A DNA stretch of 14,814 nt from the NCBI GenBank assembly GCA_945860335.1, contig CAMAQW010000019.1, forward strand, positions 1 to 14,814, written 5' to 3'. Position 1 is the first letter of the stretch; each line of letters begins with the position of its first letter. Source of the stretch: Sediminibacterium ginsengisoli. GTDB taxonomy: Bacteria > Bacteroidota > Bacteroidia > Chitinophagales > Chitinophagaceae. The notes below the pieces were generated by a model that made no database searches, had not been told where the DNA came from, and worked only from the letters and a program-made list of their open reading frames with translations. The translations under genes and the position numbers were made by a program. This document shows positions 7,788 through 14,772 of the stretch, piece by piece.

Positions 7788-8228
7788 TTATATTAATTGG
7801 ATACTAAAATAACCAATAGCTGTGAATATAGCACAGCGAAATAAAACACCTAAACTACACCAAAATACCATTTTATTGGTGGGTACATTAAAGCCTACCC
7901 CAATACCAATACTTATCGGAGCTCCAACACTCATTGTTCCTAATAAGCCTAATCCAATAACGCCATATTTCTCCCAAATTTTTAAGACAAATCCTGGTTC
8001 TTTTGTTGCTTTATTGGATTTTGGTTTTCTAAACCTGCTTATCCATTTTTTTATGATGTCTCCTAGGTATGCAGCTACAAAAACACCTATTAGCCCCCCT
8101 AGTAAGCTGTAAGAAAAAATTTCTAAAGGGTGTAGTTTAAAGGCAAATCCAGCGGGAATTGCAGCATAAATTTCAAAAGTAGCTAAACCAATTACAGTAA
8201 GAATCTTGTACACCATTATTTTGCTCAT
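7788..8228 (-). CDS. Small multidrug-export-type integral membrane protein
   Basis: This is a 146-aa, strongly hydrophobic inner-membrane protein. Predicted helices lie at about 8-30, 33-55, 84-108 and 114-145, split by a basic cytoplasmic loop (KKWISRFRKPKSNKATK, about 59-75). The second half carries EKYGVIGLGLLGTMSVGAPISIGIGVGF and FWCSLGVLFRCAIFTAIGYF, in which the 'G-L-G-x-x-G-x-x-x-x-G-A-P' pattern recalls the 'putative small multi-drug export protein' family (Sm_multidrug_ex) and, more distantly, DedA/VTT proteins. The substrate is unknown; the family name is historical and does not prove drug efflux. It is first in a minus-strand unit with the two His-rich paralogues (21 and 15 nt gaps). 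The start at 8228 is followed by a second Met four codons on, which is equally possible. The 195-nt divergent gap to the FAD oxidoreductase must hold promoters for both directions. Confidence 0.7.
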   Translation of the reverse strand: MSKIMVYKILTVIGLATFEIYAAIPAGFAFKLHPLEIFSYSLLGGLIGVFVAAYLGDIIKKWISRFRKPKSNKATKEPGFVLKIWEKYGVIGLGLLGTMSVGAPISIGIGVGFNVPTNKMVFWCSLGVLFRCAIFTAIGYFSIQLI

Positions 8229-8294
8229 TTATGCAGCGGCGCTAAGGTATCGATATGTAGTGGAAGTTTTACTCTTTTTAATTATGAATTTAAA

Positions 8295-8329
8295 TTGGTC
8301 TATTAATTTATCAATGTGTATATAATTTG
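8295..8329 (+). promoter_or_regulatory. Possible Bacteroidota-type promoter for the FAD oxidoreductase gene
   Basis: TTG at 8295-8297 lies 23 nt before TATAATTTG (8321-8329), which approximates the -33 TTTG and -7 TAnnTTTG elements of this phylum but with an extra base in the -7 box. It would give a leader of roughly 85 nt. The rest of the 8229-8423 divergent region is AT-rich and shows no repeat or hairpin that I can defend. Treat this as a suggestion only. Confidence 0.22.
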
Positions 8330-8423
8330 ACTATTTTATCTTTCAAAAGCATCTTCTTTATATTTTTCATATTTTCAATATTCTTTGTTGATCGAATCTA
8401 ATGATACATTAATTTAATAAAAT

Positions 8424-10148
8424 ATGATTTTCTCAAAACCTATTTCAATCGTTAAGAACACCTTCTCCCTTTGGTTTATTTACTTCATTATTTTGTGTCC
8501 AATTAGTACCTCTGCTCAAATAATTCAATCGTATGATGTGGTTATTTATGGTGGAACTTCTGCTGGAGTTTCTGCTGCCATCCAATGTTCTCGAATGGGT
8601 AAAAAAGTAATTTTAATTGAACCTACAAATCGAATGGGCGGACTAACCACTGGAGGATTAGGCAAAACGGATATTGGGAATAAGCAAGCGATTGGAGGTC
8701 TTGCTCGTGAGTTTTATCAAAATATCAAAAGATATTATCTAAAGCCTGAAAATTGGATTTGGGAAAAAAGGGAGGACTATACGGGCGTTGGTTACAACAC
8801 TTTTAACGAGGATGCGATGTGGGCTTTTGAACCTTCCGTTGCATTAAAAGTATTTCTTGAAATGGTTAAAAATGAATCTAGTATTCACATTGTTTATAAT
8901 CAACGATTAAACCGGAAAACAGGTGTAAAAAAGGAAAAGCAAGTTATAAAATCTATTCAGATGGAATCGGGACAAATTTACCAGGGTAAAATGTTTATGG
9001 ATTGCACCTATGAAGGCGATTTGATGGCTGCTTCAGGTGTCAGCTATACCTTGGGCAGAGAAGCAAATAGTCAGTATGGTGAATCTTTAAACGGTGTTCA
9101 GGCAAATAATGTCAGTTTAACACTTCATAATAAAATATCCAGGAACGCAATTCATCATAATTTTATAGAAGGCGTGAGTCCTTATTTGGTTAAGGGGAAT
9201 CCAAAGAGTGGTTTATTACCATTTGTGCGTGCTGAAAAGCCTGGGATTGATGGTCAGGCCGATCATAAAATTCAAGCTTATTGTTATCGTATGACTTTGA
9301 CCAATCATCCTGAAAATCGTATTCCTTTCAAAAAACCTTTTGGTTATAAAGAATTAGAATATGAATTATTGTTTCGGAATTATGAAGCTGCCAAAGGTGA
9401 CATTCGTAATATGTATAATTATGGAGATCCTTTAGTGCCTTGGATAAATTCCGCAATGCCAAACAGAAAAACAGATACCAATAATCAAAAGGGCTTTTCA
9501 ACAGATTTTATTGGACAAAATTACCGTTACCCTGAAGCGAGTTATGATGAAAGGTTAAAAATTGCGGCGTTGCATAAAAAGTACCAACAAGGTCTAATGT
9601 GGACTTTGTCTTATCATCCTAGAATTCCTAAGCAAGTTCGTGATGTGGTTTCTCAATGGGGAACATGTAAAGACGAATTTATTACAGATGGTGGTTGGAC
9701 TGACCAATTATATATTCGTGAAGCTAGAAGAATGGTGAGTGATTATGTGATGACCCAAAGAAATTGTGAGGCAATGGATGTTGCGCAAGATGTTATAGGA
9801 CTGGGAGCATATCAGATGGATTCTCATCCCATTCAGCGGTACGTAGATGTAAATGGATTTGTTAAAAACGAAGGCAATGTAGAAGCGCATGTTGATGCAC
9901 CTTTTCCAATTAGCTATAAATCAATCATTCCTAAAAAATCAGAAATAACTAATTTGTTTATACCAGTTTGCCTTTCATCTTCCCATATTGCTTATGGATC
10001 CATTCGAATGGAGCCTGTGTTTATGGTATTAGGTCAATCTGCAGCAATAGCAGCTAGTATTGCCATTGATAAAAATGTACAAACACAGGAGGTTTCCTAC
10101 CCAGAATTACGTGCAGCTCTAATTAAAAATAATCAAATATTGAAATAG
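8424..10148 (+). CDS. Exported FAD-dependent oxidoreductase (FAD_oxidored family)
   Basis: This is a 574-aa flavoprotein. An N-terminal hydrophobic segment (about 14-30, ending CPISTSAQ) looks like a Sec signal peptide without a twin-arginine motif. The Rossmann nucleotide-binding motif is YDVVIYGGTSAGVSAA (37-52; the usual GxGxxG appears as GGTSAG), with the ribose-binding Glu at the end of strand two (VILIEP, E66). RMGGLTTGGLG (70-80) follows, as in the family of FAD-dependent oxidoreductases that includes proteins loosely annotated 'xanthan lyase'. The MDCTYEGDLMAASGVSYTLGREA block (about 192-214) and the C-terminal FAD-closing motif SIRMEPVFMVLGQSAAIAASIA (about 528-549) support full length. 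The electron acceptor and substrate are unknown; homologues often sit in polysaccharide-related loci, but no carbohydrate-active gene is adjacent here. It appears to be a single gene divergent from the minus-strand unit. The start is the only ATG compatible with the signal peptide. Confidence 0.85.
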   Translation: MIFSKPISIVKNTFSLWFIYFIILCPISTSAQIIQSYDVVIYGGTSAGVSAAIQCSRMGKKVILIEPTNRMGGLTTGGLGKTDIGNKQAIGGLAREFYQNIKRYYLKPENWIWEKREDYTGVGYNTFNEDAMWAFEPSVALKVFLEMVKNESSIHIVYNQRLNRKTGVKKEKQVIKSIQMESGQIYQGKMFMDCTYEGDLMAASGVSYTLGREANSQYGESLNGVQANNVSLTLHNKISRNAIHHNFIEGVSPYLVKGNPKSGLLPFVRAEKPGIDGQADHKIQAYCYRMTLTNHPENRIPFKKPFGYKELEYELLFRNYEAAKGDIRNMYNYGDPLVPWINSAMPNRKTDTNNQKGFSTDFIGQNYRYPEASYDERLKIAALHKKYQQGLMWTLSYHPRIPKQVRDVVSQWGTCKDEFITDGGWTDQLYIREARRMVSDYVMTQRNCEAMDVAQDVIGLGAYQMDSHPIQRYVDVNGFVKNEGNVEAHVDAPFPISYKSIIPKKSEITNLFIPVCLSSSHIAYGSIRMEPVFMVLGQSAAIAASIAIDKNVQTQEVSYPELRAALIKNNQILK

Positions 10149-10164
10149 ATTTATATTTCTCATA

Positions 10165-10214
10165 TTTCACCTCTTTTAACACGTTTTAGGTGAAAACCTG
10201 GCACGGAACCTGGC
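10165..10214 (+). repeat. Competing hairpins and a short direct repeat downstream of the FAD oxidoreductase gene
   Basis: TTTCACCT (10165-10172) pairs perfectly with AGGTGAAA (10188-10195). The same right arm can instead fold as AGGT-GAAA-ACCT (10188-10199), a 4-bp stem closed by a GNRA-type loop. The 8-mer AACCTGGC then occurs twice (10195-10202 and 10207-10214), 12 nt apart, in a GC-rich patch unlike the AT-rich surroundings. No T-run follows on either strand, so it does not look like a standard terminator. It could be a small structured RNA element, a protein-binding site or a decayed repeat. No known riboswitch or RNA family is recognised. The rest of 10149-10312 is plain AT-rich sequence. 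Confidence 0.4.
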
Positions 10215-10312
10215 CGGAATAAATTCTATCTCAAAATTCAAAAAGATAATATCAATTTAACAAGTTGGTAATATGCTGACACTAATTTGCTATTCAATTA
10301 AACAATACCAAA

Positions 10313-10681
10313 TTGGCAGCACGAATCATTTCACTGAAAGATTTTTTCAAGCTGTTTCCTGATAACAGGATGATGGATACTTTACCATTAATTAAAGTAG
10401 AATTAATTGTGAAAATAAATTTTGACACCTTTGGTCAGGTTCAATTTACAGATGATAATGGAAGACCTTGGATTAAAGAGTTTGTGGGAAATAGTTGGTC
10501 AAAAGAAATTTATTTAAGACAACATAAGGAAATTATATTTAGGGTCTTTGTCAATAATACATTTTTACAAAAGGGAAGAAAAGTCACTCTAATTAAAAAA
10601 ATAAATAACGAAGTTATCGATCAAAAAGATTTTGAATTAAGCAGTGACAAATTGTTTGAAGGGTGGTTTAGACTTGGTTAG
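10313..10681 (+). CDS. Small hypothetical protein, beta-rich, start uncertain
   Basis: This protein is not recognised. The frame is open from 10286. A TTG at 10313 would give 122 aa, while ATG codons at 10370 and 10373 give 103 or 102 aa (MMDTLPLIKVELIVKINF). No upstream ATG or Shine-Dalgarno sequence decides between them. The ATG pair is the more usual choice, but the residues before it (SLKDFFKLFPDNR) read like protein, so the longer form or an upstream-truncated gene remains possible. There is no signal peptide or membrane helix. The sequence alternates short strands and turns (FGQVQFTDDNGRPWIKEF; KEIIFRVFVNNTF; RKVTLIKKINNEVIDQKDFEL), suggesting a small beta sandwich, and ends with GWFRLG. 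It sits alone, 164 nt after the FAD gene stop and 83 nt before the TonB receptor, on the same strand as both. Codon use looks like that of its neighbours. Coding status is likely; function is unknown. Confidence 0.55.
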   Translation: MAARIISLKDFFKLFPDNRMMDTLPLIKVELIVKINFDTFGQVQFTDDNGRPWIKEFVGNSWSKEIYLRQHKEIIFRVFVNNTFLQKGRKVTLIKKINNEVIDQKDFELSSDKLFEGWFRLG

Positions 10682-10720
10682 TATATCTTAGTTAATATTA
10701 TAGTAATAATTATCTAACAT

Positions 10721-10747
10721 TTTGTTAATAGAGCATGAATAATTTTA
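10721..10747 (+). promoter_or_regulatory. Possible promoter of the TonB-dependent receptor gene
   Basis: TTTG (10721-10724) and TAATTTTA (10740-10747; seven of eight to TAnnTTTG) are separated by 15 nt, which is short for the -33/-7 arrangement of this phylum. The position, about 20 nt before the receptor ATG, is plausible. The match is weak in AT-rich DNA. Confidence 0.22.
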
Positions 10748-10764
10748 TCTCTTAAATTAACATC

Positions 10765-13611
10765 ATGTCAAAGATTTTCTCTACAATCCTTGTTTTTTTT
10801 ACGCTGCAAATTTGTAGTGCTCAATCAATTATCAATTTAAAAGTAATTGATAACGAAAAATTAAATATGCCAGGCGCAACTGTTAAATTGGTTCCTGGAA
10901 ATTATTTTAAGGTTACCAACCAGCTTGGAGTAGCTAGTTTTCAGCAAATCAAACCTGGAAATTATACTTTACAAATCTCATATGTAGGCTACCAACCTAA
11001 AGAATTAAAAGTCAATATCAAAGCTGGTGTAAATGAATTGACTGAGCAATTGACCGAAGGTGTTACTATCATGAAAGATGTATTAGTACTGGGTGACCGC
11101 TTAAAAGGCCAAGCAAAAGCGCTGAGTCAACAAAAAAATAATTTAAATATTACCAATATCGTTTCTTCTGATCAGATAGGTCGTTTCCCTGATGCTAATA
11201 TTGGTGATGCATTAAAACGTATTCCCGGCATCACTATGCAAAACGATCAGGGAGAAGCAAGAAACATCATCATTAGAGGTATGGGACCAGAATTAAACTC
11301 AGTTACCTTTAATGGTGAGAGGGTTCCTTCGGCAGAGGGTGATAATAGAAGAATTCAGCTTGATTTGATTCCTTCCGATATGATTCAAACTATTGAAGTG
11401 AATAAAACATTGACTCCTGAAATGGATGCCGATGCTATTGGTGGATCAGTTAATTTAGTGAGTAGGGCTCCTTCAAACGGTCTTCGTTTATCAGGTACAC
11501 TAGCAGGGGGTTATAATCCTATTCGTGATGGATTTATAGGAACAGGTAATTTTATTATCGGAAATAGAAGTAAAAATCAAAAAGTAGGATATTTAATTAA
11601 TGGTTCAATTAATTCAAATGACTTTGGTTCTGACAACGTAGAGGCTGTTTGGTCTAAAAGTGCTGCTGGTAAAGTATTTGTATCTGATCATGATATCAGA
11701 ACATATGATGTAAAGCGTGTTAGACGTTCATTATCTGCATCTTTTGATTTTAAATTGGCACCTTCTAGTACTATCAGTGTTGTTGGATCATACAATTGGC
11801 GCGATGATTTAGAAAATAGATACAGGCTAAGACATCGTTTTAGAGGTGGTGAAACTAATTTATTATATGATGCAGCTGGAAATATTACTGGTTATAACAA
11901 TGGTGAAGTTTTACGACAAACAAAGGGTGGTATTAACAATGACAGAAGTGAGTCAAGAAGATTAGAGGATCAACGCGTAAGGTCATTACAAATTAAAGGT
12001 GATCATTTATTAGGAAAGGTAAAGATGGATTGGAGTGTGCAATATGCAAGAGCTTCAGAAAAAAGACCCAATGAAAGATATGTTTCAATGGGAAGAAGAT
12101 CTATTCAGGTATCTCAAGACATCAAAGACCCATATTTTCCCTTATTAACAAGTACTACTGCTTTAAATGCATATACAAGATTGAATGAACTTACCGAAGA
12201 ATTTCAAGACCAGTATGAAGAAGATTTAAATGCAAAACTTGGTTTTAGTATGCCATTATCAGATAATGGAAAAAGTATTTTGAAATATGGTTACAGGTTA
12301 CGTACTAAAACAAAAGTACGTGCCAATAGCTTTTTTCAATATGCACCAATTGGTTCGAATGTTGCAAATTTTGCAAATATCACTTTGTTGAAGTTAGCAG
12401 ATTTATCTAATCCTGGTTTTTACGCAGGTTCAAAATTTAACACTGGAAATTTCGTGGATGCTAATTTCTTAGGATCTATTAATTTTAAAGATGTAGCTAG
12501 CTTTAGAGAGACAGATGCGCCTGCAGAATATCTTGCTGGTAATTTTTCTGCAAAAGAAACGATTCAAGCTGGTTATTTACAGTTAAATCAGGAGTTTACC
12601 GATAAATTATCTATGGTTGCTGGTGTTAGATTAGAAAATACATCTTTAAACTATACTGGAAATATTGTTGAAAATGAAACAAGTTTAAGAGGAAAGGCTA
12701 CCAACAAGAATAACTACCTCGATGTACTACCAAGTTTAAATTTTAGATACCAAGCAAGTGATAATCTTATTTGGAGATTGGCATACACCACGGGTATTGC
12801 TCGTCCAAAATATTTTGATTTAGTTCCCTATTTTAATGTGTTAACAAGTGATCAAGAATTAAGTGCTGGTAATCCAAGTTTAAAGCCAATTAGATCTAAT
12901 AATGTAGACATCATGTTTGAAAAATACTTTAAGTCAATTGGTATCGTATCTGGTGGTATTTTTTACAAACACTTAAATAATTTCTTCTACACTTATAGAG
13001 ACGAAACGTACAATAGACAAGAATTTGCAACTGATTTCCCTACAATTGCAAATAATCCAATTTTGGCAACTGACAATTGGCAGTTTTTACAAAGAAGAAA
13101 TGGAAGTTCTGTGAATGTATTTGGTTACGAAATTGCATTTCAGCGTCAATTGGATTTTTTACCTGGATTTTGGAAAGGATTTGGTATCTATACAAACTAT
13201 ACCTATACAACATCAAAGGCAAAAGGTATTTTTGATGGATCTGGAAGTTTGATCAGAGAAAATGTTACTTTGCCTGGTACTGCACCACATATGTTTAACG
13301 GTTCGTTATCTTATGAAAATAAGAAATTAGTGTTACGACTTTCTGCTAATTTCACCTCTTCTTATGTAGATGATAGTGACGATGCAGGTTATAATGCAGA
13401 TCCATTTTTTGATAGGTATTACGATAAGCAATTTTTCTTAGACTTTAACGGATCTTACGCCTTTACTAGAAAGTTGAGAATTTTCTCTGAAATTAATAAT
13501 ATCACCAATCAAGGCTTAAGATATTATCAAGGTATTAAAGAGCGCACAGCACAAACTGAGTTTTATGGTGCCCGTTTTAATATGGGTATTAAATTTGACT
13601 TAGTTAAATAA
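10765..13611 (+). CDS. TonB-dependent outer-membrane receptor, phytase-associated type
   Basis: This is a 948-aa outer-membrane active transporter driven by TonB/ExbBD. Residues 1-20 form a signal peptide (ending ICSAQ). A carboxypeptidase-regulatory-like beta-sandwich domain spans about 22-90 (PGATVKLVPG, PGNYTLQISYVGYQPKELKV). A TonB-box-like stretch is DVLVLGDR (105-112). The plug spans about 122-235, with DANIGDALKRIPGITMQ, NIIIRGMGPELNSVTFNGERVP and DADAIGGSVNLVSR. The remainder is the 22-strand barrel, ending in ARFNMGIKFDLVK. The plug wording is that of the long-receptor subfamily first defined in Xanthomonas and Caulobacter (TonB-Xanth-Caul). No SusD follows, so it is not a SusC glycan importer. 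The next gene on the same strand is a beta-propeller phytase, and receptor-phytase adjacency is known in several phyla. A phytate breakdown product, phytate itself or a phytate-metal complex is therefore the likely ligand (inference). A strong hairpin lies between the two genes. Confidence 0.92.
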   Translation: MSKIFSTILVFFTLQICSAQSIINLKVIDNEKLNMPGATVKLVPGNYFKVTNQLGVASFQQIKPGNYTLQISYVGYQPKELKVNIKAGVNELTEQLTEGVTIMKDVLVLGDRLKGQAKALSQQKNNLNITNIVSSDQIGRFPDANIGDALKRIPGITMQNDQGEARNIIIRGMGPELNSVTFNGERVPSAEGDNRRIQLDLIPSDMIQTIEVNKTLTPEMDADAIGGSVNLVSRAPSNGLRLSGTLAGGYNPIRDGFIGTGNFIIGNRSKNQKVGYLINGSINSNDFGSDNVEAVWSKSAAGKVFVSDHDIRTYDVKRVRRSLSASFDFKLAPSSTISVVGSYNWRDDLENRYRLRHRFRGGETNLLYDAAGNITGYNNGEVLRQTKGGINNDRSESRRLEDQRVRSLQIKGDHLLGKVKMDWSVQYARASEKRPNERYVSMGRRSIQVSQDIKDPYFPLLTSTTALNAYTRLNELTEEFQDQYEEDLNAKLGFSMPLSDNGKSILKYGYRLRTKTKVRANSFFQYAPIGSNVANFANITLLKLADLSNPGFYAGSKFNTGNFVDANFLGSINFKDVASFRETDAPAEYLAGNFSAKETIQAGYLQLNQEFTDKLSMVAGVRLENTSLNYTGNIVENETSLRGKATNKNNYLDVLPSLNFRYQASDNLIWRLAYTTGIARPKYFDLVPYFNVLTSDQELSAGNPSLKPIRSNNVDIMFEKYFKSIGIVSGGIFYKHLNNFFYTYRDETYNRQEFATDFPTIANNPILATDNWQFLQRRNGSSVNVFGYEIAFQRQLDFLPGFWKGFGIYTNYTYTTSKAKGIFDGSGSLIRENVTLPGTAPHMFNGSLSYENKKLVLRLSANFTSSYVDDSDDAGYNADPFFDRYYDKQFFLDFNGSYAFTRKLRIFSEINNITNQGLRYYQGIKERTAQTEFYGARFNMGIKFDLVK

Positions 13612-13626
13612 ATTAATTTTTAAAGT

Positions 13627-13662
13627 AAAATGGTAGGCATAATTTTATGCCTACCATTTTTT
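13627..13662 (+). terminator. Strong intercistronic hairpin with T-tract between receptor and phytase genes
   Basis: A 16-bp perfect inverted repeat: AAAATGGTAGGCATAA (13627-13642) with TTATGCCTACCATTTT (13645-13660). The formal 2-nt spacer means the top A-T pairs open into a small loop. A T6 run (13657-13662) overlaps the right arm, giving the classic Rho-independent form on the plus strand. The symmetric A-run makes it usable on the other strand too. It begins 15 nt after the receptor stop and ends only 4 nt before the phytase ATG (13667), so partial read-through or a processed, hairpin-protected receptor mRNA is implied. Confidence 0.85.
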
Positions 13663-13666
13663 ATTT

Positions 13667-14701
13667 ATGTATAATCCTAACCTTAAATATATCGTATTTC
13701 TTTATCTGTGTTTAATAAGCTGTGCCACCACCACAGATAAACCTTTGCAACCTATTGTAATTACAAAAGCTGTTTTTGGAGATAGTGATGATCCTGCAAT
13801 ATGGGTGCACGACCAATTTCCTGATAGTACCATCATTCTTGGCACAGATAAAGACAGTGAGAATGGAGGTATCTATGTTTTTGATATCCATGGAAAAATA
13901 GATTCGGTGCGATCTAAATTTAAAATGAAGCGTGTTAATAATATTGATATTGCAAATCATTTTAGCTATTTAGGCAAAGACATTGCAATTGCAGTGGCAA
14001 CCGAAAGAGATAGGCATTCTATTCGAATTTATTCAATTCCACAAATGGAAAACATTGATGGCGGCGGGATAGAAGTATTTAAAGATGACAGTTTAAACTT
14101 ACCAATGGGTATTGCTTTGTATACCAATCCAGAAAATAAAAAAGTATACGCCATCGTAGGAAGAAAAACAGGCCCCAATAATGGCTATTTATACCAGTAC
14201 TTATTATATGATAGTAGTGGACTCGTAAAAGCCAAACTTGTTAGAAAATTTGGAAAATTTTCTGGTAAAAAAGAAATTGAATCTATTGCAGTTGATCATG
14301 AATTAGGGTATGTATATTATTCTGATGAGCAATATGGTATTCGAAAGTATTATGCACATCCTGACAGTAGTAATATTGAGTTAGCACTATTTGGACAAAA
14401 TGATTTTAAGGAAGATAATGAGGGAATTTCAATTTATAAAAGTGCTAAAGACAGTGGTTATATTTTGGTAAGTGATCAATCTGCGCATGCATTTAATGTA
14501 TACAGTCGCGAAGGCTATAATAATAAGCCCCACCAACATCGATTGGTTGGTAGGTTTACAGTAACTGCAAAAAATTCAGATGGTTCTGAAATATCGGCAT
14601 CAAAATTACCAGGATTTGCACAAGGAATTTTTGTTGTAATGAGTGATGATAAAACTTTTCATTACTATAGTTGGGAGCAAATTAAGCAGCATTTGTTCTA
14701 G
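13667..14701 (+). CDS. Beta-propeller phytase (3-phytase family), lipoprotein
   Basis: This calcium-dependent enzyme releases phosphate from phytate (myo-inositol hexakisphosphate). It is 344 aa, close to the size of Bacillus beta-propeller phytases. A lipoprotein signal peptide ends in the lipobox L-I-S-C (Cys19), so the mature enzyme should be membrane-anchored, probably in the outer membrane. Propeller motifs follow the Bacillus order: DDPAIWVH (41-48), LGTDKDSENGGIYVFDIHGK (58-77), NNIDI (91-95), ATERDRHSIRIYSI (111-124), GRKTGP (165-170), ESIAVDHELGYVYYSDEQYGI (205-225), EDNEGISIY (249-257), ILVSDQSAHAFNVY (266-279) and LPGFAQGIF (314-322), ending with WEQI. The acidic residues in DDPAIW, NNID and SDEQYG correspond to calcium and phosphate-binding positions of the family. 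The start is fixed by the signal peptide: no other Met precedes the lipobox, and upstream codons in frame run into a stop at 13640. Pairing with the upstream receptor supports a phosphate-scavenging role. A Pho-type regulatory site is not evident. Confidence 0.93.
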   Translation: MYNPNLKYIVFLYLCLISCATTTDKPLQPIVITKAVFGDSDDPAIWVHDQFPDSTIILGTDKDSENGGIYVFDIHGKIDSVRSKFKMKRVNNIDIANHFSYLGKDIAIAVATERDRHSIRIYSIPQMENIDGGGIEVFKDDSLNLPMGIALYTNPENKKVYAIVGRKTGPNNGYLYQYLLYDSSGLVKAKLVRKFGKFSGKKEIESIAVDHELGYVYYSDEQYGIRKYYAHPDSSNIELALFGQNDFKEDNEGISIYKSAKDSGYILVSDQSAHAFNVYSREGYNNKPHQHRLVGRFTVTAKNSDGSEISASKLPGFAQGIFVVMSDDKTFHYYSWEQIKQHLF

Positions 14702-14726
14702 TTGATAAATGATTTACCACAAACAA

Positions 14727-14761
14727 AAAGGGTCCCAGCCGTATTATTGCTGAAACCCTTT
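14727..14761 (-). terminator. Terminator of the minus-strand tRNA gene
   Basis: Read on the minus strand, AAAGGGTTTCAGC and GCTGGGACCCTTT pair over 13 continuous positions (two are U-G wobbles) around a 9-nt loop, and the tract continues into TTTTTGTTTG. On the plus strand the same two positions become C-A mismatches and no T-run follows the right arm (TTTACTG). The hairpin therefore suits minus-strand transcription, ending the tRNA transcript 12 nt after its 3' end. The phytase gene has no other obvious terminator. Confidence 0.75.
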
Positions 14762-14772
14762 ACTGTATTGTG

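Noticed and set aside
7822..8112. Plus-strand open frame opposite the small export-type gene
   Set aside because: The minus-strand frame shows proper transmembrane helices and a family pattern; the plus frame is Pro/Thr-rich shadow.
9708..9890. Minus-strand open frame inside the FAD oxidoreductase
   Set aside because: It is contained in a full-length enzyme gene and carries no domain or start context.
10682..10764. Cobalamin or other riboswitch before the TonB receptor
   Set aside because: Only 83 nt of AT-rich sequence are available, with no conserved riboswitch core or strong stem.
13040..13222. Minus-strand open frame inside the TonB receptor gene
   Set aside because: It is short and overlaps barrel-coding sequence, with no independent evidence.
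10765..13611. SusC of a polysaccharide utilisation locus
   Set aside because: No SusD-like gene follows, no carbohydrate-active enzyme is adjacent, and the plug resembles the TonB-Xanth-Caul group; a phytase follows instead.
13712..13960. Minus-strand open frame inside the phytase gene
   Set aside because: It is antisense to conserved phytase motifs, with no sign of being a real protein.
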